The position numbers and the translations under genes were made by a program. The notes beneath the pieces were generated by a model that was not told the origin of the DNA, did no database searches, and saw nothing but the letters and a program-made list of their open reading frames with translations. Shown here piece after piece: positions 1-8,892 of a stretch of DNA of 64,000 nucleotides. Source of the stretch: Streptomyces cucumeris (GTDB lineage Bacteria; Actinomycetota; Actinomycetes; Streptomycetales; Streptomycetaceae); the NCBI RefSeq assembly GCF_024295805.1, contig NZ_JANCLX010000005.1:248001-312000 (forward strand), written 5' to 3'. Every line of letters starts with the position of its first letter. Positions within the stretch are counted from its first letter, which is position 1.

Positions 1-432
1 TCCGAGGTACCCGCGGTCAGCGGCCCGCCCACCGCGCTGCACGAACAGCTCGTTGCCGCGGCCGACTACCGCAGGCGCGCCCAGTGGCACCGGCTCTCGC
101 CGCTGCTGGAGAGCCTGGAGCAGCGGGCCGATGACGAGCTGCTGCGGGCCCGGGAGTCCCTGACGGCGGTGACCGCGCCGCTCGCGGTCCGCGCCGAGCT
201 GCGCGGCCGGCTCGACGCGTACAAGGCGAAGGTCGCCCGGCACGGTATGGCGGAGGACCCGCTGCTGATCGAGCGGTACGACGCGGCGCGCCGGATGCTG
301 TGGAGCGCTCCCTGCGATCTGCGGGTGGCCGAGCAGGCGGTGCTGCGCTATCAGCGGGCCGCGGCCGACGCCCTCGTACCCCGTCAGGCGGGTCCCACCG
401 ATCACGGCACCCAGGGGGCACGGCATGAGTGA
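1..432 (+). CDS. C-terminal part of a helical protein preceding the PknG-like kinase
   Basis: The reading frame is open from the first base of the window, so the gene begins upstream and only about 143 C-terminal residues are seen. They are rich in Ala, Arg, Leu and Glu and look like consecutive amphipathic helices; no membrane segment or catalytic motif is visible. The stop overlaps the start of the kinase gene by 8 bases, which points to translational coupling. In mycobacteria and corynebacteria the genes before pknG are glnX and glnH, linked to amino-acid sensing, so by position this could be the tail of a related sensor protein, but nothing in the visible sequence proves that. Confidence 0.6.
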   Translation, partial: SEVPAVSGPPTALHEQLVAAADYRRRAQWHRLSPLLESLEQRADDELLRARESLTAVTAPLAVRAELRGRLDAYKAKVARHGMAEDPLLIERYDAARRMLWSAPCDLRVAEQAVLRYQRAAADALVPRQAGPTDHGTQGARHE

Positions 433-2953
433 GGCGGTCAGCTGCCAGCGGCGCGAATGTGGCGGTGCGTACGAGGACGTGGGCGGCGGCGAGCTGTACT
501 GCGACACCTGCGGGATGGCTCCGGTCGTCTCCCGGGACGGCCTGGTGAGTTCACCGCCCACCGGGGTGGCGGCCGGGGGCCGCGGCGGCTCCGCGCCCTC
601 GACCAGGTCCTCGCGCCCCTCACGGTCGGCGCGCTCCTCCTCGTCCCGGCGCTCGGTCTCCGGGCGGCTGCGTTCCTCGCTGTCGGGCGGGTCCTCGGGG
701 CGTTCGGTCTCGGTGCGCAGCTCCCGTTCCACCTCCTCCGCCTCCGGGCGGAACGCCCTGGGCGCGGGCCTGGTCAGCGTTCCGGAGGTGCCGCGCCCCG
801 ATCCGCGGACGGCGGTGCTGGCCGACCCAGAGGTGCCGGAGCGCAAGCGGTTCTGCAGCCGCGGGGACTGCGGGGCGCCGGTGGGCCGGTCCCGTGGCGA
901 CCGTTCCGGCCGCACCGAGGGGTTCTGCACCAAGTGCGGCCATCCGTACTCGTTCGTCCCGAAGCTGCGCCCCGGCGATGTGGTCCACGGGCAGTACGAG
1001 GTGGCGGGCTGTCTGGCGCACGGCGGTCTGGGCTGGATCTACCTGGCCATAGACCGCGCCGTCTCCGACCGCTGGGTGGTGCTCAAGGGCCTGCTGGACA
1101 CCGGCGATGAGGACGCGCTCGCGGTCGCCGTCTCCGAGCGCCGCTTCCTCGCCGAGATCGAGCACTCGAACATCGTCCGCATCTACAACTTCGTCGAACA
1201 CCTCGACCAGCGCACCGGCAGCCTCGACGGCTACATCGTCATGGAGTACGTGGGCGGCAAGTCGCTGAAGGACATCGCCAACGACCGGCGGTCCCCGGAC
1301 GGCCGCCGGGATCCGCTGCCGGTGGAGCAGGCGTGCGCGTACGGCATCGAGGCGCTGGAGGCGCTGGGCCATCTGCACAGCCGCAATCTGCTCTACTGCG
1401 ACTTCAAGGTCGACAACGCGATACAGCAGCAGGACCAGTTGAAACTGATCGACATGGGCGCGGTCCGGCGGATGGACGACGACGACAGCGCGATCTACGG
1501 CACCGTCGGCTACCAGGCGCCCGAGATCTCGGACGCCGGTCCGTCCGTCTCCTCCGACCTGTACACGGTGGCGCGCACCCTCGCGGTGCTCACCTTCGAC
1601 TTCCAGGGCTACACCAACGTCTACGCGGACAGCCTGCCCGACCCCGAGAACATCGAGGTCTTCCGGCGCTACGAGTCGTTCTACCGGCTGCTGGTGCGGG
1701 CCACCGACCCGGATCCGGGCCGCCGGTTCGCCTCCGCGCAGGAGATGGCCGACCAGCTCACCGGGGTGCTGCGGGAGGTCGTGGCGCTCCAGACCGGCCG
1801 CCCCCGGCCCGCGCTGTCCACGCTCTTCGGCCCCGAACCACGGGTGGTGGACACCGCGCTGTTCGCCGAGGAGGGCCAGGAGCCGTCCGTGCTGGGCGCC
1901 CGGGACACCGGGCGCCGGGCCGCGGATGCCGGGCCCTCGGGGAGCCCGGGGGCCCACGGCCAGGGCGCCGCGGGCGGGGCGGCCCTCCAGCCGCCGGGGC
2001 CGCCGCCCCTGCCGCTGCCCGCGGTGGCCCCGCTGGACACCCGGGCCACCGCGCTGGCGCTGCCGGTGCCGGTGGTGGACCAGGCCGACGCCAACGCGGG
2101 CTTCCTGGCCGGGCTGCTCAGCGCCGCCCCCGCGGAGCTGAGCGCCGCCCTCCAGAACGCCCCGGCCGACTCGCTGGAGCTGCGGCTGCGCCGGGTGCGC
2201 GCCCAGCTTGAGCTGGGCCAGGCGCAGGAGGCGGGCACCGCGCTGTCCGGCCTGGAGGCCGGGTACAGCGACGACTGGCGGATCGTCTGGTACCGGGGGC
2301 TGCACGCGCTGGCCACCGGCGACCACGAGACGGCCGCGCTCTCCTTCGACGCCGTCTACGACGCGTTCCCGGGGGAGCCCGCGCCCAAGCTGGCGCTCGC
2401 GGTCTGCGCCGAGGTGCTCGGCCAGCTGGACAACGCCGCCGAGTACTACCGGCTGGTGTGGACGACCGACCCCAGCTTCGTGAGCGCCGCCTTCGGGCTG
2501 GCCCGGGTGCGGCTGTGCTCGGGGGACCGGGCCGGGGCCGTGCACGCCCTGGAGTCGGTGCCGGAGTCGTCGATCCACTACACGGCGGCGCGGGTCGCCG
2601 CGGTACGGGCACGGCTGCGCCAGCGCCCGCCGCGGGACGCCCTGCTGGCCGATCTGACGGCCGCGGCCCTCCAGGTCGAGCGGCTGGGCGAGTTCGGACT
2701 GGACGCGGTGCGGCGCGAGCGGCTGCGGACGGAAGTCCTCGGTGGCGCGCTGGATTGGGTACTGTCCGGCAGCAGCGGAGCGACCCCGGGCCGGACCGGG
2801 CCGCCTCTGCTCGGGAGCAGCCTGGACGAGCGCGGGCTGCGCTTCGGATTGGAACGCTCGTACCGGGTACTCGCCAGGCTCGCGCAGCGGGGCGAGGAAA
2901 GGATCGAACTGGTGGAACGGGCCAACCGTCTCCGCCCCAGGACGTGGGTGTGA
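425..2953 (+). CDS. PknG-like serine/threonine protein kinase with zinc ribbons and TPR region
   Basis: 842-residue cytoplasmic kinase with PknG architecture. Two cysteine-pair modules are at the N-terminus (C7/C12 with C26/C29, and C144/C149 with C168/C171; the second is rubredoxin-like), separated by a Ser/Arg-rich stretch at about 48-110. The kinase domain covers roughly 193-450, with a Gly-rich loop, the ATP lysine K221, a catalytic loop YCDFKVDN (D326, K328, N331) in place of HRD, and DMG (D343) in place of DFG; such variants are usual in PknG kinases. A Pro/Ala/Gly linker is followed by a helical TPR-like region (about 550-800). In relatives PknG phosphorylates a small FHA protein that controls 2-oxoglutarate metabolism. 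Here a phosphatase, a VWA protein and an FHA protein follow in the same operon. The substrate is not shown by the sequence. Confidence 0.93.
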   Translation: MSEAVSCQRRECGGAYEDVGGGELYCDTCGMAPVVSRDGLVSSPPTGVAAGGRGGSAPSTRSSRPSRSARSSSSRRSVSGRLRSSLSGGSSGRSVSVRSSRSTSSASGRNALGAGLVSVPEVPRPDPRTAVLADPEVPERKRFCSRGDCGAPVGRSRGDRSGRTEGFCTKCGHPYSFVPKLRPGDVVHGQYEVAGCLAHGGLGWIYLAIDRAVSDRWVVLKGLLDTGDEDALAVAVSERRFLAEIEHSNIVRIYNFVEHLDQRTGSLDGYIVMEYVGGKSLKDIANDRRSPDGRRDPLPVEQACAYGIEALEALGHLHSRNLLYCDFKVDNAIQQQDQLKLIDMGAVRRMDDDDSAIYGTVGYQAPEISDAGPSVSSDLYTVARTLAVLTFDFQGYTNVYADSLPDPENIEVFRRYESFYRLLVRATDPDPGRRFASAQEMADQLTGVLREVVALQTGRPRPALSTLFGPEPRVVDTALFAEEGQEPSVLGARDTGRRAADAGPSGSPGAHGQGAAGGAALQPPGPPPLPLPAVAPLDTRATALALPVPVVDQADANAGFLAGLLSAAPAELSAALQNAPADSLELRLRRVRAQLELGQAQEAGTALSGLEAGYSDDWRIVWYRGLHALATGDHETAALSFDAVYDAFPGEPAPKLALAVCAEVLGQLDNAAEYYRLVWTTDPSFVSAAFGLARVRLCSGDRAGAVHALESVPESSIHYTAARVAAVRARLRQRPPRDALLADLTAAALQVERLGEFGLDAVRRERLRTEVLGGALDWVLSGSSGATPGRTGPPLLGSSLDERGLRFGLERSYRVLARLAQRGEERIELVERANRLRPRTWV

Positions 2954-2956
2954 TCG

Positions 2957-4189
2957 ATGTCGCAGATGCCACAGCTTCCCCAGCTGTCAGCCTGCCCGAC
3001 CTGTGAAGAGCCGCCGCAGTCGGGGGACCGCTACTGCGATAGCTGCGGCGCCGATCTGACGGCGGCGGCCCCGCCGCCGGGTACGGCGCCCGCCGGGTCT
3101 CCCCCGGCCGGTTCCGCGACCCCGGAACCGGAGGACTATCCGCTGGCCGCCCCGGCCCCGGCGGCCGGTCCGCCCGGCGGGGCGGCGTCCGGGGCCCCGG
3201 GTACGCCCGGAGCGGCGGAGGGACCGAGCGGCGGAGCGGATCCCCGGCTGAACGGCGGCGCGGGCCGCCCCCGGTGTGTGGCGTGTCAGGAGGGCACCAT
3301 CGACCAGGACGGTTACTGCGAGCACTGCGGCCATGCCCAGGCTCGTGAGCGCGACCACATGGAGCGCGAGCTGGAGGGAGTGGCCGCGGCCAGCGACCGG
3401 GGCTTGCGCCACCACCGCAACGAGGACGCGTTCTCGGTGTCGGCCGCCGCACTCCCCGACGGCTCCCCTGCCGTGGTCGCGGTCGTCTGCGACGGCGTCT
3501 CCTCGGCCACCCGCCCCGATGACGCCTCGGCCGCCGCGGCGCACGCCGCGGAGGTGTCGCTGCATGCCTCCCTGCCGCGCGGCGCCCACCCGCAGCAGGC
3601 CATGAACGAGGCGATCGTGGCCGCCGCCGAGGCGGTCAACTCCCTGGCCCTGGAGCCCGGGTCCGCCGCGCACGAGGAGCAGTTGCAGCGCCATCAGAAC
3701 GCTCCGGCGTGCACCATCGTCAGCGCGGTGGTCACCCCCGGGATCCTCACGGTGGGCTGGATCGGCGACAGCCGCGCCTACTGGGTGCCGGACGACCGTA
3801 CGACCCCGGCCGCCCGGCTGACCGAGGACGACTCCTGGGCGGCGCAGATGGTGGCCGCCGGGCTGATGTCGGAGGCCGAGGCGTACGCGGACGAGCGGGC
3901 CCATGCCATCACCGGCTGGCTCGGCGCGGACGCCTATGAACTGGATCCGCACACCGCGTCGTTCAAACCGGACCGTCCGGGTGTGGTCGTGGTGTGCACC
4001 GACGGACTGTGGAACTACGCCGAGTCGGCGGAGGAGATGGCCCTGGCCGTACCGCCGGACGCGCGGTCCCGTCCGCTGCACAGCGCCCAGGTGCTGGTGG
4101 GTCACGCCCTCGACGGCGGGGGCCACGACAACGTAACAGTGGCGGTGGTGCCGTTCCCCGCTCCGCAGGGGAGGGCAGGATCCGCCTGA
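2957..4189 (+). CDS. PP2C-family serine/threonine phosphatase with two zinc ribbons
   Basis: 410 residues. The first 130 hold two CxxC...CxxCG ribbons (starting CPTCEE and CVACQE) separated by a Pro/Ala/Gly-rich linker. The PP2C domain follows with its metal-binding signatures: RNEDAF (N155-E156-D157), CDGVSS (D179), GDSRAYW, CTDGLW (D349) and GGHDNVT (D391-N392). It should dephosphorylate Ser/Thr phosphoproteins using two Mn/Mg ions. The start is 3 bases after the kinase stop, so the two opposing enzymes are co-translated. The ribbons resemble those of the kinase and the FHA protein of this operon, which suggests a common docking mode. No membrane segment is seen. Confidence 0.93.
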   Translation: MSQMPQLPQLSACPTCEEPPQSGDRYCDSCGADLTAAAPPPGTAPAGSPPAGSATPEPEDYPLAAPAPAAGPPGGAASGAPGTPGAAEGPSGGADPRLNGGAGRPRCVACQEGTIDQDGYCEHCGHAQARERDHMERELEGVAAASDRGLRHHRNEDAFSVSAAALPDGSPAVVAVVCDGVSSATRPDDASAAAAHAAEVSLHASLPRGAHPQQAMNEAIVAAAEAVNSLALEPGSAAHEEQLQRHQNAPACTIVSAVVTPGILTVGWIGDSRAYWVPDDRTTPAARLTEDDSWAAQMVAAGLMSEAEAYADERAHAITGWLGADAYELDPHTASFKPDRPGVVVVCTDGLWNYAESAEEMALAVPPDARSRPLHSAQVLVGHALDGGGHDNVTVAVVPFPAPQGRAGSA

Positions 4190-4436
4190 CGGCTCGAGGG
4201 GGGTTGCGGGTCCCCGCCGGTTGAGACGGACCTCCGCGGCGCGACGGCGCACGTCGGCGCGCGCGGGGGTCCCGTGGGGCGTCGCGGTCGCGCGGGGAGC
4301 GCATGGCGCCGCGGTGGTCTCCTCCGGCGGGGGCTGCTGTGTGCTCGCCGCTCCGCTCAGCCCTTTTGTCGAGAGGACGATGTGTCCATAGATCGCTATG
4401 GGGCAGATCGCCACGGAGCGCCAAGGAGCGGACCAG

Positions 4437-5795
4437 ATGGCCACTTTCTCCAAGTCCCAAGCGCCGCGTTTCTCGGTGGAGGTCTATCAGAACCCCTACC
4501 TCCCCGAGGGCGGCCGCGAGGTGAACGCGATCGTCACGGTCACCTCGACCGGCGGCGGGACCACCGGGGGGATGCCCATCCCCAGCCGGCTGACGGGCGT
4601 ACGGGACAGCAGAGGGAGCTCCCCCGACGCGGCCGTGGTGATCATGGTCGACTGTTCCGGTTCGATGGACTACCCGCCGACGAAGATGCGCAACGCCCGG
4701 GACGCGACGGCGGCCGCGATCGACACGGTGCGCGACGGTGTCGCCTTCGCCGTGGTCGCGGGCACCCACAAGGCGGTGGAGGTCTTCCCGGGCGACGGGC
4801 AGCTCGCCACCGCCGATCCGGAGACGCGTGCGCTGGCCAAGGACGCGCTGCGCACCCTGAGCGCGGGCGGCGGCACCGCGATCGGCACCTGGCTGATGCT
4901 GGCCGACCGGCTGCTCGCCTCCGCCGACGTCGCCATCCGGCACGGCATCGTGCTCACCGACGGGCGCAATGAGCACGAGGAGCCGGAGGACCTGCGGGCG
5001 GCGCTGGACGCCTGCGCGGGCCGCTTCACCTGCGACGCCCGCGGGGTGGGCACGGACTGGGAGGTCAAGGAGGTCACCGGGATCGCCTCCGCGCTGCTCG
5101 GCACGGCCGATATCGTCGCCGATCCCGCCGAGCTGTCCGGTGACTTCACACGGATGATGGAAACGGCGATGGGCAAGGAGGTCGCCGATGTCTCCCTGCG
5201 GCTGTGGACCCCGATGGGCGCCGAGGTGGCGTTTGTGAAACAGGTCGCACCGACGGTCGAGGATCTGACCGCCCGGCGCGTCGAGGCCGGTGCGCGCGCG
5301 GGTGACTATCCCACGGGCTCCTGGGGGGACGAGTCCCGCGACTACCACGTCTGCGTCCGGGTGCCCGCGGCCGAGGTCGGCCGGGAGATGCTCGCGGCGC
5401 GGGCCTCCCTGGTGCTGCCGCAGCAGGACGGCGGGCCCGCGGCCCCGCTGGCACAAGGGCTGGTACGGGCCGTGTGGACCGATGACGTGGTCGCCTCCAC
5501 CGCGATGAACCGCCAGGTCGCGCACTACACGGGTCAGGCCGAACTGGCCCAGGTCATCCAACAGGGAATGGATGCCCGCAAGTCGGGCGATATCGAAGGG
5601 GCCACCGCCAAGCTGGGGCGGGCCGTCCAGCTCGCCGGTGCGTCCGGCAACGAGGACACCGCGAAGCTGCTCGCGAAGGTGGTGGATGTCGTCGACGCGG
5701 CGACGGGTACTGTGCGACTGAAAGCGAAGGTCGCGGAAGCGGACGAGATGACCCTCGAGACGCGTTCCACCAAGACGGTTCGCGTCAAGAAGTAG
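4437..5795 (+). CDS. von Willebrand factor A domain protein
   Basis: 452 residues from the ATG at 4437, chosen because AAGGAG lies 8 bases upstream; an in-frame ATG at 4398 has no comparable site. The VWA domain spans about 65-260 and has an intact MIDAS start DCSGSMD (D72, S74, S76), so metal-dependent ligand binding is expected. The C-terminal 190 residues are a beta-rich part and then a helical part. No signal peptide is seen, so it should be cytosolic. It lies between the PP2C phosphatase and the FHA protein genes. VWA-kinase-PP2C sets are known as the TerY phosphorylation triad of tellurite/stress systems; this is a reasonable analogy, not proof, and no terD-like gene is present. Confidence 0.88.
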   Translation: MATFSKSQAPRFSVEVYQNPYLPEGGREVNAIVTVTSTGGGTTGGMPIPSRLTGVRDSRGSSPDAAVVIMVDCSGSMDYPPTKMRNARDATAAAIDTVRDGVAFAVVAGTHKAVEVFPGDGQLATADPETRALAKDALRTLSAGGGTAIGTWLMLADRLLASADVAIRHGIVLTDGRNEHEEPEDLRAALDACAGRFTCDARGVGTDWEVKEVTGIASALLGTADIVADPAELSGDFTRMMETAMGKEVADVSLRLWTPMGAEVAFVKQVAPTVEDLTARRVEAGARAGDYPTGSWGDESRDYHVCVRVPAAEVGREMLAARASLVLPQQDGGPAAPLAQGLVRAVWTDDVVASTAMNRQVAHYTGQAELAQVIQQGMDARKSGDIEGATAKLGRAVQLAGASGNEDTAKLLAKVVDVVDAATGTVRLKAKVAEADEMTLETRSTKTVRVKK

Positions 5796-5857
5796 CAGAC
5801 GAAGCAGTACACCCACGCAGGAAACGCCAAGAACGGCACAAGAGGGGGATCACCGAC

Positions 5858-7213
5858 ATGCCGACCTGCCCCAACGGCCACTCATCGGCAGCCGACGACT
5901 GGTGCGAGGTATGTGGTCACCGAATGTCGGGGACGCCCATGCCCACCGGCGCCGTGCCCCCGCCTCCGCCACCCCCGATGCCCGGCGCCCCGGGTGCCCC
6001 CGGCGGTTACGGCTTCCCGGGCCCCGCGGGCCCGCCCCCGCCCGGCCCCGGCGCGCCTCCTCCGCCCGGCGGTCCCGGTGCGCCCCCGCCGCCTTACGGC
6101 GGACCCGGCGGACCGCCGCCGCCCGGTGGCCCCGCTGGCCCCGGTGCGCCGTTGCCCCCGCACGGCGGGACGGGCGGTGGCTACGGCTACCCCGGCGCGC
6201 CCACGCCCCCGCAGCCGGACCCGGCCTTCCAGGCCGAGCTGTGCCCCCAGTGCCGCACCCCGCGCGAGGCACAGGCGCCGTTCTGCGAGGAGTGCCGCTT
6301 CAACTTCCTCACGGGGGCGCCCACTCCGTACTCACCGCCCTCGTCCGGCGGATTCGCGCCGCCGCCGGGGCCGCCGCAGCCGTTCCCGCCGCAGGGCCAG
6401 CAGCCCCCGCACGGCGGTGACTACCAGGCGTCGCGCCCGTCGCAGATCAACCGCCCGGCGGAGCCGCTGCCCACCGCGGAGCCGGGCCCGCCGCCCGGTC
6501 CGGCGTTCGGCCAGGACGACGACTGGACCCTGCCGCCGCCCACCGGCGCCACCGCTCCGGGGGCCGCGCACGCGCCCCCGCAGGCACCGCAGCCCCAGCC
6601 GCAGTACGGGTACGGCTTTCCGCAGCCGCCGCAGGGCGCGGCACAGCCCGCGCCGCCCGCGCCGCCGTACGGCAACGAGGAGTTCCCGGGCGCCATGCCC
6701 CCTCCTCCGCCGGTGCAGCAGGTCCAGCAGGGGCACGCGGCACCGCCCCCGCCGCAGCAGGCCACGCCGCCCTCGCCGTTCGAGCACGGCGGTCCGCCGC
6801 CGTCGCCCGCCGGGTGGGTCGCGGTCGTCGCGCCGGACCGCGAGTACTTCATGGCGATGATGCACCGCAGCGGTCCGGAGGCCGCCGGGCTGAACCTCCC
6901 GGCGTACTCCCCCGAGCAGCAGCTGCCGCTCAACGGCCAGCAGATCACCATCGGCCGCCGCCGCCACAGCACCGGCGAGTCCCCCGACATCGACCTCGGG
7001 CGCCCGCCCGAGGACCCGGGTGTCTCGCACCAGCACGCGGTGCTCGTCCAGCAGCCCGACGGCACCTGGTCGGTGGTCGACCAGGACTCGACGAACGGCA
7101 CCACGATCAACGGCGGTGAGGACCCGATCCAGCCGTATGTCCCGGTTCCCCTCCAGGACGGCGACCGCGTCCATGTGGGCGCCTGGACGACGATCACGGT
7201 CCGCCGCGGCTGA
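5858..7213 (+). CDS. FHA-domain protein with zinc ribbons and a long proline-rich linker
   Basis: 451 residues. It begins with a zinc-ribbon-like CPNGH...CEVCGH motif, has a second CPQC...CEEC module near residue 130, and otherwise consists of Pro/Gly/Gln low-complexity sequence up to about 320. The last 95 residues are an FHA domain with the phosphothreonine-binding signatures ITIGRRR, VSHQHA and DSTNGTTINGG. It is the likely phosphopeptide reader of this kinase/phosphatase operon and a candidate substrate of the kinase. GAGGGGG at about 5842 gives a ribosome site 8-10 bases before the ATG. It lies 62 bases after the VWA gene and ends the operon; the next gene is convergent. Confidence 0.92.
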   Translation: MPTCPNGHSSAADDWCEVCGHRMSGTPMPTGAVPPPPPPPMPGAPGAPGGYGFPGPAGPPPPGPGAPPPPGGPGAPPPPYGGPGGPPPPGGPAGPGAPLPPHGGTGGGYGYPGAPTPPQPDPAFQAELCPQCRTPREAQAPFCEECRFNFLTGAPTPYSPPSSGGFAPPPGPPQPFPPQGQQPPHGGDYQASRPSQINRPAEPLPTAEPGPPPGPAFGQDDDWTLPPPTGATAPGAAHAPPQAPQPQPQYGYGFPQPPQGAAQPAPPAPPYGNEEFPGAMPPPPPVQQVQQGHAAPPPPQQATPPSPFEHGGPPPSPAGWVAVVAPDREYFMAMMHRSGPEAAGLNLPAYSPEQQLPLNGQQITIGRRRHSTGESPDIDLGRPPEDPGVSHQHAVLVQQPDGTWSVVDQDSTNGTTINGGEDPIQPYVPVPLQDGDRVHVGAWTTITVRRG

Positions 7214-7283
7214 GCGCTCCCTGTCGTGCGGGTGGCGGTCCGCCCGGATCGGGCCGGGCCGCCGCCCCGGGCCCCGGACCCGC

Positions 7284-8339
7284 TCAGACGGGCGGGCCCA
7301 GCGGCCAGCCGTAGGGGCCCTCCGGGTCGTCCAGCCAGGCCCATTGGCGGTCACCCCGCACCGTCACGCCGTAGCGCTCGCGCCCCGGCCGGTCCTCGTG
7401 CTCCCAGAGCGCCAGGGCCTCGACCGGCTCCATCCGCCCCGCGACCAGGTTCAGCAGGAAGCGGAAGGAGTCGTCCATCAGCGGCCGCGGCGGCACGCCG
7501 TGAGTGGAGACCGAGGGCGGCGGGGCACTGCCGCGCAGCGGTACGAAATAGGCGGGAGTGGCCAGGAATCGCCCCTCGCCATGTCCGGTGTCGGCGACCC
7601 GCAGTGTGACCAGCCCGGTGGCGAGCGGCATCAGGACGAGGGCGCCCGGCCGGCACTGGGTGAGCCACACCGCGGGAACGGACGGCACCGCGCAGGTGGC
7701 GATGATCCGGTCGTAGGGGGCGCGGTCGGGCCAGCCGCGCGCCCCGTCACCGGTGACGACCGCCGGACGGAATCCGGCCGCGGCCAGATGGCCGCGCGCG
7801 GTCTCCGTGAGCTCCGGTTCGAGATCGAGGGTGGTGACCCGGTCGTCGCCGAGCCGGTGGGCGAGCAGTGCGGCGTTGTACCCGGTGCCGGTGCCGATCT
7901 CCAGCACTCCGTTGCCGTCCGCCACCTCGAGGGCTTCCAGCATCCGCGCCATCAGCGACGGCTGGCTGCTGGAGGAGATCAGCTCGCCCCCGCGCACCCA
8001 TGTGGCCAGGGGCGCGTCGGCGTACGCCCCGGCCAGCCAGCGCGCCCGGCGCGACGGATCCGGGTCATCGCGCCACAGCCGGGTGTAGACGGCGCCCCCG
8101 GATGCCCCGCACTCCCCGCCCCGCTCCTCGCCCGCCTCGTAGTAGCAGGGCACGAACAGATGGCGGGGCACCGCCTCGAACGCCGCCCGCCAGCGGGGGT
8201 CGGTGAGCGCGCCGCCCTCGGTGAGCCGCCGCACCAGTCCCGTCCGCGCCTCCGCGGCCGCCGCGGCATGGGGGTCGGCCACCGCCGCGCGGGGGCCGGT
8301 GTCCGGCGCGCCGCGGGTACGGCCGCCCGTACTGGCCAT
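7284..8339 (-). CDS. protein-L-isoaspartate O-methyltransferase-like SAM methyltransferase
   Basis: 351 residues from the ATG at 8339; an upstream in-frame extension is rejected because it would run back into the divergent globin promoter. The SAM-binding motif I is LEIGTGTGYNAALLA, followed by the acidic strand end TTLDLEPEL, as in the PCMT/isoaspartyl methyltransferase fold. The N-terminus carries the family element with VPRHLFVP. At 351 residues it is longer than plain PCMT (about 210-230), with a C-terminal extension of about 120 residues. Related enzymes either repair isoaspartate or modify RiPP peptides, but no precursor or ATP-grasp gene is near, so the substrate is open. Confidence 0.8.
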   Translation of the reverse strand: MASTGGRTRGAPDTGPRAAVADPHAAAAAEARTGLVRRLTEGGALTDPRWRAAFEAVPRHLFVPCYYEAGEERGGECGASGGAVYTRLWRDDPDPSRRARWLAGAYADAPLATWVRGGELISSSSQPSLMARMLEALEVADGNGVLEIGTGTGYNAALLAHRLGDDRVTTLDLEPELTETARGHLAAAGFRPAVVTGDGARGWPDRAPYDRIIATCAVPSVPAVWLTQCRPGALVLMPLATGLVTLRVADTGHGEGRFLATPAYFVPLRGSAPPPSVSTHGVPPRPLMDDSFRFLLNLVAGRMEPVEALALWEHEDRPGRERYGVTVRGDRQWAWLDDPEGPYGWPLGPPV

Positions 8340-8419
8340 GACTCCACTGTCCTGCGCCCGCCTCCGGGCCGCGACCCACGCCCCCTTCCGCCGGCCGGGT
8401 GGTCTGAGAGCATGGAGAC

Positions 8420-8824
8420 GTGAAAGACATTCCGCGCGGCACACTTCAGGAGCAGACCTTCTACGAGCAGGTCGGCGGCGAGCCGACCTTCCGCCGGCTG
8501 GTGCACCGCTTCTACCAGGGGGTCGCGGAGGACCCGCTGCTCCGGCCGATGTACCCCGAGGAGGACCTGGGACCGGCGGAGGAGCGGCTGGTGCTCTTCC
8601 TCATGCAGTACTGGGGCGGTCCCCGCACCTACAGCGACAACCGCGGCCACCCGCGGCTGCGGATGCGTCACGCCCCGTTCACGGTGAACCGCGCCGCCCA
8701 TGACGCCTGGCTGCGTCATATGCGCGACGCCGTGGACGAGCTGGAACTCGCTCCGGACCTGGAGCGCCAGCTCTGGAACTACCTCACCTACGCCGCCGCG
8801 TCCATGGTCAACACCGAGGGCTGA
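8420..8824 (+). CDS. glbO: group II truncated haemoglobin (GlbO type)
   Basis: 134-residue globin. The start is GTG with GGAG two bases upstream of it. It shows the trHb group II hallmarks: B10 tyrosine (Y32), proximal F8 histidine in RMRHAPF (H84) and the conserved G8 tryptophan (W97), with YWGGP in the E helix region. The full 2-on-2 globin length is present. Such haemoglobins bind O2 and NO and are usually linked to respiration or nitrosative stress protection in actinobacteria. It is divergent from the methyltransferase, with about 80 bases shared for promoters, and convergent with the next gene. Confidence 0.93.
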   Translation: MKDIPRGTLQEQTFYEQVGGEPTFRRLVHRFYQGVAEDPLLRPMYPEEDLGPAEERLVLFLMQYWGGPRTYSDNRGHPRLRMRHAPFTVNRAAHDAWLRHMRDAVDELELAPDLERQLWNYLTYAAASMVNTEG

Positions 8825-8892
8825 GCGGCCGTACCGCGCCGCCGGGCGGTGGCCCGGCGGCGGACGGAACGAGCCGTGGACGGAGCGAGCGG

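Noticed and set aside
7284..8339. Lanthipeptide (OlvSA-type) tailoring enzyme
   Set aside because: No lanthionine synthetase, precursor peptide or ATP-grasp gene nearby.
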